Shown: positions 50,750 through 59,713 of the stretch, piece by piece
Numbering within the stretch: the stretch's first letter is position 1
How the letters are laid out: every line of letters begins with the position of its first letter
From: Plantactinospora sp. BC1
GTDB taxonomy: Bacteria > Actinomycetota > Actinomycetes > Mycobacteriales > Micromonosporaceae
Reading direction: 5' to 3'
Assembly: GCF_003030345.1 (NCBI RefSeq)
Contig: NZ_CP028158.1
Span: forward strand, 620,001-684,000
Length of the DNA: 64,000 nt
Program-made: the position numbers and the translations under genes
The notes under the pieces: model-generated
Database searches by the model: none
Told to the model about the DNA's origin: nothing
Seen by the model: only the letters and a program-made list of their open reading frames with translations

Positions 50750-51292
50750 TCAGACCCGGTCGAGCGGCCGGTGCGGCTCCGCCGGCAGCTGCACGGTGAT
50801 CTCGTCGCCGGGCCGGATCTCGCCGCCCTCGCGTACCACGCCCATGATGCCGGCCAGCCGGACCAGGTTGCCGGCCTCGTCGCGCCGGAGGACCCGCTTG
50901 AGCAGGCCGGCCTGGAAGTTGTCGATCTGCACGCACGGGTTGCGCAGCCCGGTCACCTCGACCACGGCCGCGTCGCCGAGCCGGAGCAGCGTGCCGACCG
51001 GCAACCCGAGCAGATCCACACCCCGGGTGGTGACGTTCTCGCCCATCTCGCCCGGGGCCACCTGGTGACCGCCGGCGCGCAGCTCCTCGTGCAGCTCCGA
51101 GTGGATCAGATGTACCTGCCGGAGGTTCGGCTGGGTCGGATCCTGCGCCACCCGCGAGCGGTGCTTGACGGTGACGCCGAGGTGCGCGTCGCCCTCCACG
51201 CCCAGCCCGGCAAGCAGCCGGATGCTGTCCCGGGTCGGCTTGCTGAAATGGTGCCCCTCGTCCCGGGACACCGCCGTCACCACCGCGCCCAT
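50750..51292 (-). CDS. MOSC domain protein
   Basis: 180 residues from ATG 51292 (GGGGAGG upstream; longer frames to 51460 rejected). GVEGDAHLGVTVKHRSRV, GENVTTRGVDLLGLPVG and the Cys in LRNPCVQIDNF are typical of MOSC domains, the sulfur-carrier fold found in molybdenum-cofactor sulfurase and YiiM. It may bind or sulfurate small metabolites. Single gene, convergent with the SDR. Confidence 0.83.
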   Translation of the reverse strand: MGAVVTAVSRDEGHHFSKPTRDSIRLLAGLGVEGDAHLGVTVKHRSRVAQDPTQPNLRQVHLIHSELHEELRAGGHQVAPGEMGENVTTRGVDLLGLPVGTLLRLGDAAVVEVTGLRNPCVQIDNFQAGLLKRVLRRDEAGNLVRLAGIMGVVREGGEIRPGDEITVQLPAEPHRPLDRV

Positions 51293-51491
51293 CAGACCTC
51301 CCCGTCCGGTGTGAGCCGCACTCCGCCGGCCCCGGCGGTCGCGGACAGTCACTTTGATCATAGTCCGGTCCTGCTGGGCACCCGCGCGGTATCGGTTGAG
51401 CAGGTCCGAGCAGAACCCGCCGGTTTGTGGGGAGAGGCCGTGCAGTCGGGTACTGGTCACAAACTGGTTCAGAACGATGAAATCTGGGTGG

Positions 51492-51521
51492 TGACACTCC
51501 GCTGTGGACGGGACTACGCTG
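51492..51521 (+). promoter_or_regulatory. Promoter upstream of the small XRE gene
   Basis: GTGACA at 51492-51497 and TACGCT at 51516-51521 are 18 bases apart. The transcription start would be near 51528, about 85 bases before ATG 51614. The rest of the 321-base interval between MOSC and XRE has no gene. Confidence 0.4.
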
Positions 51522-51613
51522 GCCGGCGATCGGATGATCGCAGAGGGTGATCACCCGAGGTTGTGGGGGCGGCTGACGGCGTGAGTCCGGTACGAGCAGG
51601 GGAGTCAGAGCAG

Positions 51614-51847
51614 ATGACCATGTCACCGTCCGAGTTCCTGATCCGGGAGTTGCGACGCCGCAGAGTCGCCGCCGGTCTCAGTCAGGAGGCGCTGGGGGAG
51701 TTGATGCACTTCTCCGGCTCACACGTCAGCTCGGTCGAGACCGGCCAACGCCCACCGACGCCGAAGTTCCTCAAGGTGGCCGACGAGGTGCTGAACACCG
51801 GCGGCCTGCTCAGGGACCCGGGCGGCGGTCGATCGCCCCGGGAGTGA
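51614..51847 (+). CDS. Short XRE-type helix-turn-helix protein
   Basis: 77 residues holding just the helix-turn-helix (IRELRRRRVAAGLSQEALGELMHFSGSHVSSVETGQRPPTPKFLKVADEVL). Actinobacterial proteins with this HTH usually continue for another 200 residues with a DUF5753 ligand-binding domain; here the frame ends after LRDPGGGRSPRE. It could be a truncated relic or a genuine mini-regulator. There is no trace of the missing domain in the other frames that I could recognise. Confidence 0.65.
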   Translation: MTMSPSEFLIRELRRRRVAAGLSQEALGELMHFSGSHVSSVETGQRPPTPKFLKVADEVLNTGGLLRDPGGGRSPRE

Positions 51848-51968
51848 TCTCGCCCGGCCCACCGGTCGTCCGGCTGTGCGGCACCAGATTCTGCAACCGG
51901 AGTACCCGGCCGGCCGTCCGGCCTAGACTCCTTCCGCCGGTATTGACCTCGGTGGATAGGCGGAGTGG

Positions 51969-53240
51969 GTGTCGACGACCGATCGCGTGGGTGGACAGTC
52001 GCACCACCGGAGCCGGCTGTGGCCGACGATCGCCGTGGTCGCGGTCTGGATCGCCACCCGGACGGTCTTCGTCCTGATCTACGCGAACGTGGTCCGGGCG
52101 CCGGTCGGGAACGTCTTCGCCGACGTGGCGCTCTTTCGGCGCTGGAGCGACGAGCTGCTCGACTGGCAGGTTCCCCGCGACGATCCGATGTGGCAGTACC
52201 CGCCCGGCGCCGCCGCGCTGTTCCGGTCCCTCCGGCACGTCGCGGGGGACTCGGCAGGCTCGTACGAGATCACGTTCTTCGCCCTGGCCCTCGTCGCCGA
52301 CCTGCTGGTCCTGCTCACCCTGCTCCGACTCGCCCGTGGCGACGGCCTGCTCCTCGGCGTCTGGGCGTGGGCCGTGGTCGTCCCGTTGCTCAACCTGCTG
52401 ACGTACGCCCGGTACGACATCTTCGTCACCGCGCTCGCCGTCGTCGCGCTCGCCGCGACGATCCGGCGTCCGGTCCTCGCCGGTGCGGCGCTGGGCATCG
52501 GCGCGCTGGTCAAGGTCTGGCCGGCGGTACTGCTGATCGCTGCCAGACCGCTCGATGGCCTCCGGCCGGTCCTTGCCGGCTTCGCCGTGACGATCGCCGT
52601 GCTCGGCGGTCTCCTCACGCTCGCCTTCACCGGCGCCTGGTCCGGGTTCACCGGCAACCAGGCGGACCGTGGCCTCCAGATCGAATCGATCGGTGCCACC
52701 CCGCTGGTCCTGGCCCGCCTCGGCGACCGCGGCGTCGACGTCCGCTACGCCTACGGTGCGATGGAGTTCGTGCCCGACCCGTTCGTCCGACCGGTGACGC
52801 TCGGGCTGCCCGTCCTGACGTTTCTCGGGCTGGCCGCCCTGGGCCTCTGGTGGCTCGCCAGGGGACGGCATCTCACCTGGACCGGCGCCCTCGGCTTCGA
52901 CGTCGCACTGCTGGCAGTCCTGACGACGGTGGCGACCAGTCGGGTCTTCTCCCCGCAGTACATGCTCTGGCTGGTCGCGGTGGCGGCGGTCTGCCTGACC
53001 CGCCGGGACACGACGCAGCGCGTCGCCAGCGCCCTGATCGTCGTCGCGACCGCGCTGACCAGCGCGCTGTTCCCGTGGTACTACGCACAGGTGTCGACGG
53101 ACCCCGCCTGGCCGGGTACCGCCCTGCTGGTCGTCCGGAACGCCCTCGTCGTGGCGGCGCTCGGCATCGGCTTCCGCGCCCTGACCCGGCGTCGTGAGGG
53201 CGCGGCCCAGGTCGACGCTTCGCGCCTTTCACCCGTTTGA
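51969..53240 (+). CDS. Multi-spanning membrane glycosyltransferase, GT87/DUF2029 type
   Basis: 423 residues from GTG 51969 with about ten membrane helices. The first loop with FADVALFRRWSDELLDWQVPRDDPMWQYPPGAAALF has the Asp and YPPG arrangement of GT-C polyprenol-phosphate mannosyltransferases of the GT87/PimE type, and WPAVLLIA plus SRVFSPQYMLWL appear in the later helices. It probably adds mannose or another sugar outside the membrane to a lipid-linked glycan. Single gene. Confidence 0.75.
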   Translation: MSTTDRVGGQSHHRSRLWPTIAVVAVWIATRTVFVLIYANVVRAPVGNVFADVALFRRWSDELLDWQVPRDDPMWQYPPGAAALFRSLRHVAGDSAGSYEITFFALALVADLLVLLTLLRLARGDGLLLGVWAWAVVVPLLNLLTYARYDIFVTALAVVALAATIRRPVLAGAALGIGALVKVWPAVLLIAARPLDGLRPVLAGFAVTIAVLGGLLTLAFTGAWSGFTGNQADRGLQIESIGATPLVLARLGDRGVDVRYAYGAMEFVPDPFVRPVTLGLPVLTFLGLAALGLWWLARGRHLTWTGALGFDVALLAVLTTVATSRVFSPQYMLWLVAVAAVCLTRRDTTQRVASALIVVATALTSALFPWYYAQVSTDPAWPGTALLVVRNALVVAALGIGFRALTRRREGAAQVDASRLSPV

Positions 53241-53278
53241 AGGAGGTACGTGAAGATCGGCGTTACGATGGCCGCGTA
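53232..53278 (+). promoter_or_regulatory. Shared 47-base element upstream of the LtrA gene (copy A)
   Basis: CCCGTTTGA (53232-53240), TACGT (53247-53251), and GTTACG-x-TG-x-CCG-x-GTA (53262-53278). The identical blocks at identical spacing occur at 54673-54719. About two thirds of the 47 positions agree. A TACGAT -10-like hexamer at 53264-53269 lies within it. The copy overlaps the end of the GT87-type gene and lies about 80 bases before the LtrA start. Confidence 0.5.
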
Positions 53279-53357
53279 GTGGCGGACGCCCCGGCCCGCC
53301 GCCGGCACCCCTGCGGAGCCATGGCGGGAGAGGCTGTCGTCATCAGGACGGATCCCC

Positions 53358-54560
53358 ATGCGGCGCTTTCTCCGATTCCGAACGGTGCCGGCCAGCGCCG
53401 GAATCGACCGCGCGAGCCCGTTCGAACTCTTCTTCGACCTCGTCTTCGTCTTCGCCCTCACCCAGATCATCGCCTTCATGGGGCATCCGCCCAGCTTCAC
53501 CAGCCTGGCGCGGGGACTGTTGCTCCTGCTGTTGCTGTGGTTCTCCTGGGGGGCGTACATCTGGCTGAGTAACCAGGCCCGGTCCGACGTCGGGCTGATC
53601 CAGGCCGGCACGCTGCTGGCGATGGCCGCCCTGTTCGTGGCCGCTCTGGTGATCCCGGAAGCCTGGCGCACCGAGGCCGGATCGATGCGGGCGCCGCTGA
53701 TCCTGGTGGTGGCCTACGTGACGCTCCGGGCGGTGCAACTCGCCCTCTACTACCGGGTCGCCGCACACGACCCGGCGGTACGCACCGGACTGCGGGTGCT
53801 CGCGATCCCGATCGTGCTGGCCTGGATCCCGCTCGTCCTCGGCGCGCTGTACGGCGGTTCTGTGCAGACCCTGCTCTGGGCGGTGTCGTTGCTGGTCGAC
53901 ATCGGTGGCCAACGGCTCGCGCTCGCCGCCTTCGGCGGTTGGCAGTTGCGGAATCCCGGTCACTTCAGCGAGCGGCACAACCTTGCGCTGATCATCGCGC
54001 TCGGCGAGTCGCTGATCTCCATCGGCACCGGGGCCGGGAAGGCGGTCACGCACCCGCCGGTGCTGGCGGCCGCCCTGCTGGGCCTGCTCTCGACGGTCTG
54101 CCTGTGGCGGCTGTACTTCGAGAACGTCGGGCCGGCCGCCGCCCGCGCCCTGGCCGGGGCCCCGGCGCCGCAGCGCGACCGGATCGCCGCCGACGGGTAC
54201 GGTCTGGCCTACCTGCTGATGATCACTGGAATCATCTACCTGGCGCTCGGGATCGAACAGGTCGTCGCGGACCTGGCCGAGAACCGGTCCGGCGGGTTCG
54301 CCGGTGCACCGCTGGACTGGCCCTCGGTCGTCGCCCTGCACGGCGGTGCCGCGCTCTACCTCGCCGGTCGGCCACTCTTCCTCTGGGTCGCCCTCCGGTC
54401 GGCGCCCCGGGCGCAGTTCGGCGCGGTCGGCGCGGCGCTGTTGCTGTTGCCTGCGGGAGCGCACCTGCCCGCCCTGGCCGCGTTCGGCCTGGTCGTGGCG
54501 TTGCTGGTCGTGGCGACCGGTTACGAACGCGTGCGCTGGCGGCCGGCGCCGCAGTCCTGA
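53358..54560 (+). CDS. LtrA (low temperature requirement A) family membrane protein
   Basis: 400 residues, about 12 membrane helices. The start ASPFELFFDLVFVFALTQI and the middle ERHNLALIIALGESLISIG are family hallmarks. LtrA was named in Listeria for growth at low temperature; the biochemical role is unknown. ATG 53358 precedes MRRFLRFRTV. It is followed by copy B of the 47-base element, and the PQQ-propeller gene then starts. Confidence 0.83.
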   Translation: MRRFLRFRTVPASAGIDRASPFELFFDLVFVFALTQIIAFMGHPPSFTSLARGLLLLLLLWFSWGAYIWLSNQARSDVGLIQAGTLLAMAALFVAALVIPEAWRTEAGSMRAPLILVVAYVTLRAVQLALYYRVAAHDPAVRTGLRVLAIPIVLAWIPLVLGALYGGSVQTLLWAVSLLVDIGGQRLALAAFGGWQLRNPGHFSERHNLALIIALGESLISIGTGAGKAVTHPPVLAAALLGLLSTVCLWRLYFENVGPAAARALAGAPAPQRDRIAADGYGLAYLLMITGIIYLALGIEQVVADLAENRSGGFAGAPLDWPSVVALHGGAALYLAGRPLFLWVALRSAPRAQFGAVGAALLLLPAGAHLPALAAFGLVVALLVVATGYERVRWRPAPQS

Positions 54561-54672
54561 CGCGGCACCGGGTTACCCGTCTCGTGCGGCCGGCGGCCGA
54601 CGATCTCCTGGTTGATCCGCCGCATGCCGCCCCCGGCCCGACACGCTGCCGGCGGCGCTTTGCCGCCGTTCG

Positions 54673-54719
54673 CCCGTTTGATTGAAGTACGTCATTGCAC
54701 GGGTTACGCTGACCGGGTA
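54673..54719 (+). promoter_or_regulatory. Shared 47-base element upstream of the PQQ-propeller gene (copy B), with promoter
   Basis: Matches copy A in the blocks CCCGTTTGA, TACGT and GTTACG-x-TG-x-CCG-x-GTA with the same spacing. Within it TTGAAG (54682-54687) and TACGCT (54705-54710) are 17 bases apart, a good vegetative promoter; copy A lacks the -35 element. Probably a common regulator binds both. Confidence 0.55.
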
Positions 54720-54768
54720 AGTGGTGGCTTACCCGGACCCCGCTTCGTCGTGTCGGCGTGCGCTGGGA

Positions 54769-55950
54769 ATGGGTGGAAACGTGAACGTCACCGGCATCGA
54801 CCATCGTCCGACCGGCCTGTCGGCCCCGCCCGGGCCGACCCGGCACCGCCACACCGGCACCCTCGCCGGTGCCATGGCCGGAGCCGTCCTCGCGCTGCTG
54901 CTCGGCTATCTGCCCGGGGCGCGGCTGGGACTGCCGGGCCGGCCGAGCGAGCCGACCGGGCCGCAGCTCCGGTGGGCCTTCACCGCCGCCGACGAGACCT
55001 ACGCCGCACCGGTCGTCGCGGGCGGCACGGTCTATCTCGGCAGCGCCGACGGCACCCTCTACGCGCTCGACGCCGCCACCGGTACGGTGCGCTGGACCCA
55101 TCCGGTCCCCGAGCCGGAGACCACCCTGACCATCGCCGATGGCGTCCTCTACCTCGCCGGTTCCGAGCTGCTCTACGCGCTCGACGTCGCCACCCAGCGG
55201 ATCCGGTGGAGTTTCCGGGTCGGCGGCAGCCTCCGGTCGACAGTGAGCGCGACCGGCGGGCTGGTCTACGTCGCCGACCAGCACGGCAGCCCCGGTCCGA
55301 ACCTCTACGCGCTGGACCAGGCCACCGGCCGGCTCCGCTGGAGCCGCAACCTGGGCCGCCTGCACGGCACCGGACCGACGGTGGCGCACGGCGTCGTCTA
55401 CGTCGGCGGCGACCACACGCTGTACGCGCTCGACGCGGCTACCGGTGCGCTCCGGTGGAGCTATCCCGACCTGCCGGGACCGGTGGGTGCCGCCCCGGTG
55501 GTCTCGGACCACGCCGTGCACATCACGGCCGCCGGCAGCTACCTCGGCGCCTTCGACCTGTGGGACGGCCGGAAACTGTGGAGTCACGAGTCGGATCTGG
55601 TGGCGACACCGGTGGTCCGGGACGGCACCGTCTACGTACCGCTCGGCACCGGCTGCTGTTTCGACCGCTGGCGTACCAACGCCTACCGGGCGTCGACCGG
55701 GGAACTCCTCTGGTCGGCCGAGTTCCACGCCTCGGGGCTGGTCACGGCGGGCGGAGTCCTCTACTCCCGCGCGGCCGGCGACGGCACGGTGTACGCGGTC
55801 GATCCGGCGACCGGCGCGGTGGGCTGGCGCTTCGCGGCCGGGGACCGGAACTCGGGCGCCCCCGCCGCCACCGGCGACAGCGTGTACGTGGCCGACGGCG
55901 AGCGCACCCTCTACGCGTTTCGGGCTCCACCGCCGCCACCCTGGCGCTGA
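54769..55950 (+). CDS. Membrane-anchored PQQ-type beta-propeller protein
   Basis: About 393 residues. A single membrane segment (GTLAGAMAGAVLALLLGYLPGA, residues 30-52) with a short cytoplasmic N-terminus anchors a propeller made of repeats ending in TLYALDAATGTVRW, LLYALDVATQRIRW, LYALDQATGRLRW, TLYALDAATGALRW and YAVDPATGAVGW. PQQ-binding residues are not established, so it may be a structural or BamB-like propeller. ATG 54769 and GTG 54781 are both possible starts. Confidence 0.75.
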   Translation: MGGNVNVTGIDHRPTGLSAPPGPTRHRHTGTLAGAMAGAVLALLLGYLPGARLGLPGRPSEPTGPQLRWAFTAADETYAAPVVAGGTVYLGSADGTLYALDAATGTVRWTHPVPEPETTLTIADGVLYLAGSELLYALDVATQRIRWSFRVGGSLRSTVSATGGLVYVADQHGSPGPNLYALDQATGRLRWSRNLGRLHGTGPTVAHGVVYVGGDHTLYALDAATGALRWSYPDLPGPVGAAPVVSDHAVHITAAGSYLGAFDLWDGRKLWSHESDLVATPVVRDGTVYVPLGTGCCFDRWRTNAYRASTGELLWSAEFHASGLVTAGGVLYSRAAGDGTVYAVDPATGAVGWRFAAGDRNSGAPAATGDSVYVADGERTLYAFRAPPPPPWR

Positions 55951-56172
55951 TCCGGCCCCCGTGCGGCCGGCCCGGCGGCGAGCAGGGCGCTGGCCGCAAC
56001 GGCGCAGCATGTCACTTCTGCGCGGGAATCAGTAACAAACTGGCCGTTGTCCGTCCCGACCCCCGTCACTAGAGTCCTACGCCATCCGGCGCAGTCCAGG
56101 GGGGCACGGCGCCCGCACTCCTGTCCGGGACTGCCGACGTGACGCAACCGAGCGGGGACGGGAGCTGGCGTG

Positions 56173-57654
56173 ATGCGGGAGATTCCACACTGGATCGACG
56201 GGGCCGAGGTGGCCGGCGGCGGGGACCGGCGGCTGCCGGTCTACGACCCGGCGACCGGGGAACGGCAGGCCGAGGTGGTCGCCGCGACCGACGCCGAGGT
56301 GCGCGTCGCGGTCCGCTCCGCCGCCGCCGCGCAACCCGGCTGGCGGGCGGCGTCGCTGTCCCGCCGGGCCGAGGTGATGTTCCGGTTCCGCGACCTGGTG
56401 GACGTCAACCGGAAGGAGATCGCCACCCTGCTCTCCACCGAGCACGGCAAGACGGTGGCCGACGCGGCCGGCGAGGTGGCCCGGGGCCTGGAGAACGTCG
56501 AGTTCGCGGCCGGCGCTCCGCACCTGCTCAAGGGCGGCTACAGCGAGCAGGCCGCGACCGGGGTGGACGTCTATTCGATCCGCCAGCCGCTCGGGGTGGT
56601 CGCCGGGATCACCCCGTTCAACTTTCCGGCCATGGTGCCGATGTGGATGTTCTGTACCGCGTTGGTCGCCGGCAACACCTTCGTGCTCAAGCCGAGCGAG
56701 AAGGACCCGAGCGTCTCGCTGCTCCTCGCCGACCTGCTGCGCCGGGCCGGGCTGCCGGACGGGGCGTTCAACGTGGTCCAGGGCGACCGGTCGGCGGTCG
56801 AGGCGCTGATCGCCGACCCGGACGTCGCCGCCCTCTCCTTCGTCGGCTCCACCCCGGTGGCCCGGTCGATCTACGTCGCCGGTACCGCCGCCGGCAAGCG
56901 GGTGCAGGCGCTCGGCGGGGCCAAGAACCACATGGTGGTGCTGCCGGACGCCGACGTCGGGGCCGCGGCCGACGCCGCCGTCTCGGCCGGGTTCGGTTCG
57001 GCGGGGGAGCGCTGCATGGCCGTCTCGGTGGTGGTCGCGGTCGGCGCGGTCGCGGACCCGCTGGTCGAGGCGATCGCAGAGCGGATGGCGCGGATCCGGG
57101 TCGGCTCGGCCAGCGACCCGGACGCCGAGATGGGACCGTTGATCACCGGCGAGCACCGGGACCGGGTGCGGGCGTACCTGGATCGTCCCGGCGGGCGGGT
57201 GGTGGTCGACGGGCGGGCGCTGCCGGCCGCCGACGGGCCCGGGTTCTTCCTCGGCCCGTCCCTGGTGGACCATGTCGCGACCGACTCCGGCTACTACCTC
57301 GACGAGATCTTCGGGCCGGTGTTGTCGGTGGTCCGGGTCGACAGCTACGCCGAGGCCGTCGCACTGGTCAATTCCCACGAGTACGGCAACGGCACCGCGA
57401 TCTTCACCCGGGACGGCGGCGCGGCCCGGCGCTTCCAGTACGACGTGGTCTGCGGCATGGTCGGGATCAACGTGCCGATCCCGGTGCCGGTCGCCTACTA
57501 CAGCTTCGGCGGCTGGAAGTCGTCGCTCTTCGGCGACCTGCACATGTACGGCCCGGAGGGGCTGGCCTTCTACACCAGGACCAAGGTGGTCACCTCGCGC
57601 TGGCCCGACCCGGCGACCAGCGAGGTCGACCTCGGCTTCCCCAAGGTGCGCTGA
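56173..57654 (+). CDS. mmsA: Methylmalonate-semialdehyde dehydrogenase (CoA-acylating)
   Basis: 493 residues, aldehyde dehydrogenase superfamily. It converts methylmalonate semialdehyde to propionyl-CoA in valine and inositol degradation. Landmarks are the FNFPAMVPMWMF motif special to MmsA, the NAD-binding FVGSTPVA, and the active-site Cys in SAGERCMAVS. GGAG at 56161-56164 favours ATG 56173 over GTG 56170. Single gene. Confidence 0.92.
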   Translation: MREIPHWIDGAEVAGGGDRRLPVYDPATGERQAEVVAATDAEVRVAVRSAAAAQPGWRAASLSRRAEVMFRFRDLVDVNRKEIATLLSTEHGKTVADAAGEVARGLENVEFAAGAPHLLKGGYSEQAATGVDVYSIRQPLGVVAGITPFNFPAMVPMWMFCTALVAGNTFVLKPSEKDPSVSLLLADLLRRAGLPDGAFNVVQGDRSAVEALIADPDVAALSFVGSTPVARSIYVAGTAAGKRVQALGGAKNHMVVLPDADVGAAADAAVSAGFGSAGERCMAVSVVVAVGAVADPLVEAIAERMARIRVGSASDPDAEMGPLITGEHRDRVRAYLDRPGGRVVVDGRALPAADGPGFFLGPSLVDHVATDSGYYLDEIFGPVLSVVRVDSYAEAVALVNSHEYGNGTAIFTRDGGAARRFQYDVVCGMVGINVPIPVPVAYYSFGGWKSSLFGDLHMYGPEGLAFYTRTKVVTSRWPDPATSEVDLGFPKVR

Positions 57655-57717
57655 GCGGGGCGGTACGGCGACGGGGGACCGCCCGGACCCGTATCGGATG
57701 TCGGTCGGGGCTTGTGA

Positions 57718-57744
57718 TAAAACCTACTAAGCAGATAGGTTTTA
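57718..57744. promoter_or_regulatory. Palindromic operator upstream of the cysteine dioxygenase gene
   Basis: TAAAACCTA-N9-TAGGTTTTA, a perfect nine-base inverted repeat, in a clearly AT-rich island. A TACCCT at 57750-57755 serves as -10, so the palindrome covers the -35 region, fitting either a repressor or an activator that replaces the -35. The start codon follows at 57791. Confidence 0.7.
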
Positions 57745-57790
57745 TGGGCTACCCTCACCGGTAGTCGCACACCTGCCCTGAGGACCGAAA

Positions 57791-58270
57791 ATGATCTCCA
57801 TTTCTTCGAACCCGTCGACCGGCCCGGACCCGCTCGCCATCGCCCGCCGGTACGCGGCGGAGGCGGCCGGCCCGGCCGGTTGGCCCGTACCGCTGCGCTT
57901 CGACCCGCTCGAACGCTGGTACCACCGGCTGGCCGGCGCCGCCGACCACGAGGTGTGGCTGCTCACCTGGCTGCCCGGACAGCACACGGACCTGCACGAC
58001 CACGGCGGCTCCGCCGGTGCCTTCCTGGTCGCCGCCGGGACCCTGGTCGAGGAGACCGTGGCCCGGGGCCGGCTGCACCCCCGTCAGCTCGGCACCGGCG
58101 CCGGTCGCCGGTTCGGCGCCCGGCATGTGCACCGGGTGGCCAACACCGGCGACGAGCCGGCGGTGAGCGTGCACGTCTACCGCCCCGCGCTGCGGAGGAT
58201 GACCCGCTACCGGCTCGACGGCGGGCGGCTGCGGGTCGCCGACGTGGCCGAGGCGGGAGTCGCCTGGTGA
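57791..58270 (+). CDS. Cysteine dioxygenase
   Basis: 159 residues, bacterial type I cysteine dioxygenase of the cupin fold. Iron ligands are in HTDLHDHGGSAGAF and HVHRVAN. It oxidises cysteine to cysteine sulfinate. Conserved RYAAEAA and RRMTRYRLDGG segments match actinobacterial members. GAGGACC lies before the ATG. The rhodanese gene starts 55 bases downstream, so the two form an operon under the palindrome. Confidence 0.86.
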   Translation: MISISSNPSTGPDPLAIARRYAAEAAGPAGWPVPLRFDPLERWYHRLAGAADHEVWLLTWLPGQHTDLHDHGGSAGAFLVAAGTLVEETVARGRLHPRQLGTGAGRRFGARHVHRVANTGDEPAVSVHVYRPALRRMTRYRLDGGRLRVADVAEAGVAW

Positions 58271-58325
58271 CCGGGTGCGACACCCGGTGCGGGTTCGAGG
58301 CCCGACACGACGGAAGGACAGCACG

Positions 58326-58829
58326 GTGAACCTGACCAACCTCCGAGAGCCCGTCGACGGCTGTCGCGGAGCGCAGGCCCCGGCCGGTTCGCGGAGCATC
58401 GACGAGATCCTCGCGGCCGCCCGGGTGCGGCTGCGCCGCCTGGAACCGGAGGCGGGGCATCTCGCCGCCCGCGCCGGTGCGGTACTGGTCGACATCCGCC
58501 CCGCCGCCCAGCGGGCCGCCACCGGGGCGATCCCGGGGGCGCTGCCGGTGGAACGCAACGTCCTGGAGTGGCGCTTCGACCCGCGCAGCTCCGCCCGGCT
58601 TCCGCTCGCCGACCGGTACGACCTGCCGGTCATCGTCTTCTGCCAGGAGGGCTACACGTCGTCCCTGGCCGCCGCCGCCCTCCAGGAGATCGGCCTGCAC
58701 CGGGCCACCGACATCGTCGGCGGATTCGTCGCCTGGCGCGGGCTCGGGCTGCCCGCCTTCGGGCCGACCGACGTCTACGCCCAGCCCGAAACCGTCCCGC
58801 CGGTGATCCCCCGGCGGGCGCTCACCTGA
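58326..58829 (+). CDS. Rhodanese-like domain protein
   Basis: 167 residues from GTG 58326 (GGAAGGA upstream). The single rhodanese domain has VLVDIRPAAQRAATGAIPGALPVERNVLEWR and the catalytic Cys in the loop IVFCQEGYTSS. It may carry sulfane sulfur or process products of cysteine oxidation. The pairing with cysteine dioxygenase, common in streptomycetes and relatives, supports a sulfur detoxification unit. Confidence 0.85.
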   Translation: MNLTNLREPVDGCRGAQAPAGSRSIDEILAAARVRLRRLEPEAGHLAARAGAVLVDIRPAAQRAATGAIPGALPVERNVLEWRFDPRSSARLPLADRYDLPVIVFCQEGYTSSLAAAALQEIGLHRATDIVGGFVAWRGLGLPAFGPTDVYAQPETVPPVIPRRALT

Positions 58830-58886
58830 CCCCCGCGCGCCAACGCACGCGGGCGGACCGGACCAACGTCCCACGAAGGAGTTCCC

Positions 58887-59672
58887 ATGTCGGTCGTCGC
58901 CATCCACCCGCGTACCCCGTCACCCGCCGGACCGCGCCGGGCCCCCTCGGCCCGGCGCCGTTCGCCGGCCGTCGAGACCGCGTCGGCCGTCGAGACCGCG
59001 CCGGTCATCCGGGTCACCGTCGACCTCCCGCTGGTCGGCGGGCGGGTCACCGAGGAGCTGGCCCTGCTGCTCGGGCTGGTTCGTCAGCTACGCGACCAGG
59101 GCGCCGACGTGGTGACCGAGACCCGCCTGCCGGGCCGGACCGCCACCGACCCGGGCCTGCCCGGCCTGCCGGACTCGCTGCTGCCCGATCTGCCGGAGCC
59201 GTTGCGGCCCGGCGCCGGTCTGCCGGAGCCGTCGCTGCCCGGCGTCGGTCTGCCGGAGCCGTCGCTGCCCGGCGTCGGTCTGCCGGCGGCGTCGCTGCCG
59301 GGCGTCGGTCTGCCGGAGCCGTTGCCGACCGCCGCCGGTGCGGCGACGGCGACCGGTCCGGACGACGGCGACTCGCTACGGGTACTGACCGGACCCCGGG
59401 TGGTGCTCCAGGGCGGGCGACCGGTCCCGTTTACCCGGCTGGAGTTCGACCTGCTGGTCTTCCTCGCCCGCAACCCGCGCCGGGTCTTCACCCGGTTGCA
59501 ACTGCTCGGCAACGTCTGGGGGTACGAGCACGCCGTCGCGCGTACCGTCGACGTGCACGTACGCCGACTGCGGGCCAAGGTGCACCCGTCGATGCCGCTG
59601 GTCACCACCGTGCACGGGGTCGGCTACCGGCTCGCCGACGACGCCGCGGTACGCATCGACGACCTCACCTGA
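58887..59672 (+). CDS. Orphan winged-helix regulator with [10 protein letters not shown] repeats
   Basis: 261 residues. The C-terminal 95 residues are an OmpR-type winged helix ([53 protein letters not shown]), but no receiver domain exists. Instead there is a short N-terminal module ([40 protein letters not shown]), then 4.5 copies of a ten-residue proline repeat ([10 protein letters not shown]). The module recurs in the paralogue at 60830. Activity is therefore not controlled by phosphorylation. GAAGGAG precedes the ATG. Confidence 0.8.
   Translation: MSVVAIHPRTPSPAGPRRAPSARRRSPAVETASAVETAPVIRVTVDLPLVGGRVTEELALLLGLVRQLRDQGADVVTETRLPGRTATDPGLPGLPDSLLPDLPEPLRPGAGLPEPSLPGVGLPEPSLPGVGLPAASLPGVGLPEPLPTAAGAATATGPDDGDSLRVLTGPRVVLQGGRPVPFTRLEFDLLVFLARNPRRVFTRLQLLGNVWGYEHAVARTVDVHVRRLRAKVHPSMPLVTTVHGVGYRLADDAAVRIDDLT
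59191..59330 (+). repeat. 30-base in-frame tandem repeat encoding [10 protein letters not shown]
   Basis: Units begin at 59191, 59221, 59251, 59281 and (partial) 59311. The second and third are identical; the others differ at a few bases. The product is an elastin-like Pro-Gly-Val linker between the N-terminal module and the winged helix. Confidence 0.9.
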
Positions 59673-59713
59673 CGCCCCCGGCCTCCCAACGGCCCGCTGG
59701 GCGGCGGAGGGGC

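Noticed and set aside
57658-57684. Hairpin GGGCGGT/ACCGCCC after mmsA as terminator
   Set aside because: Seven-base stem with a 13-base loop and no T run; too weak to list.
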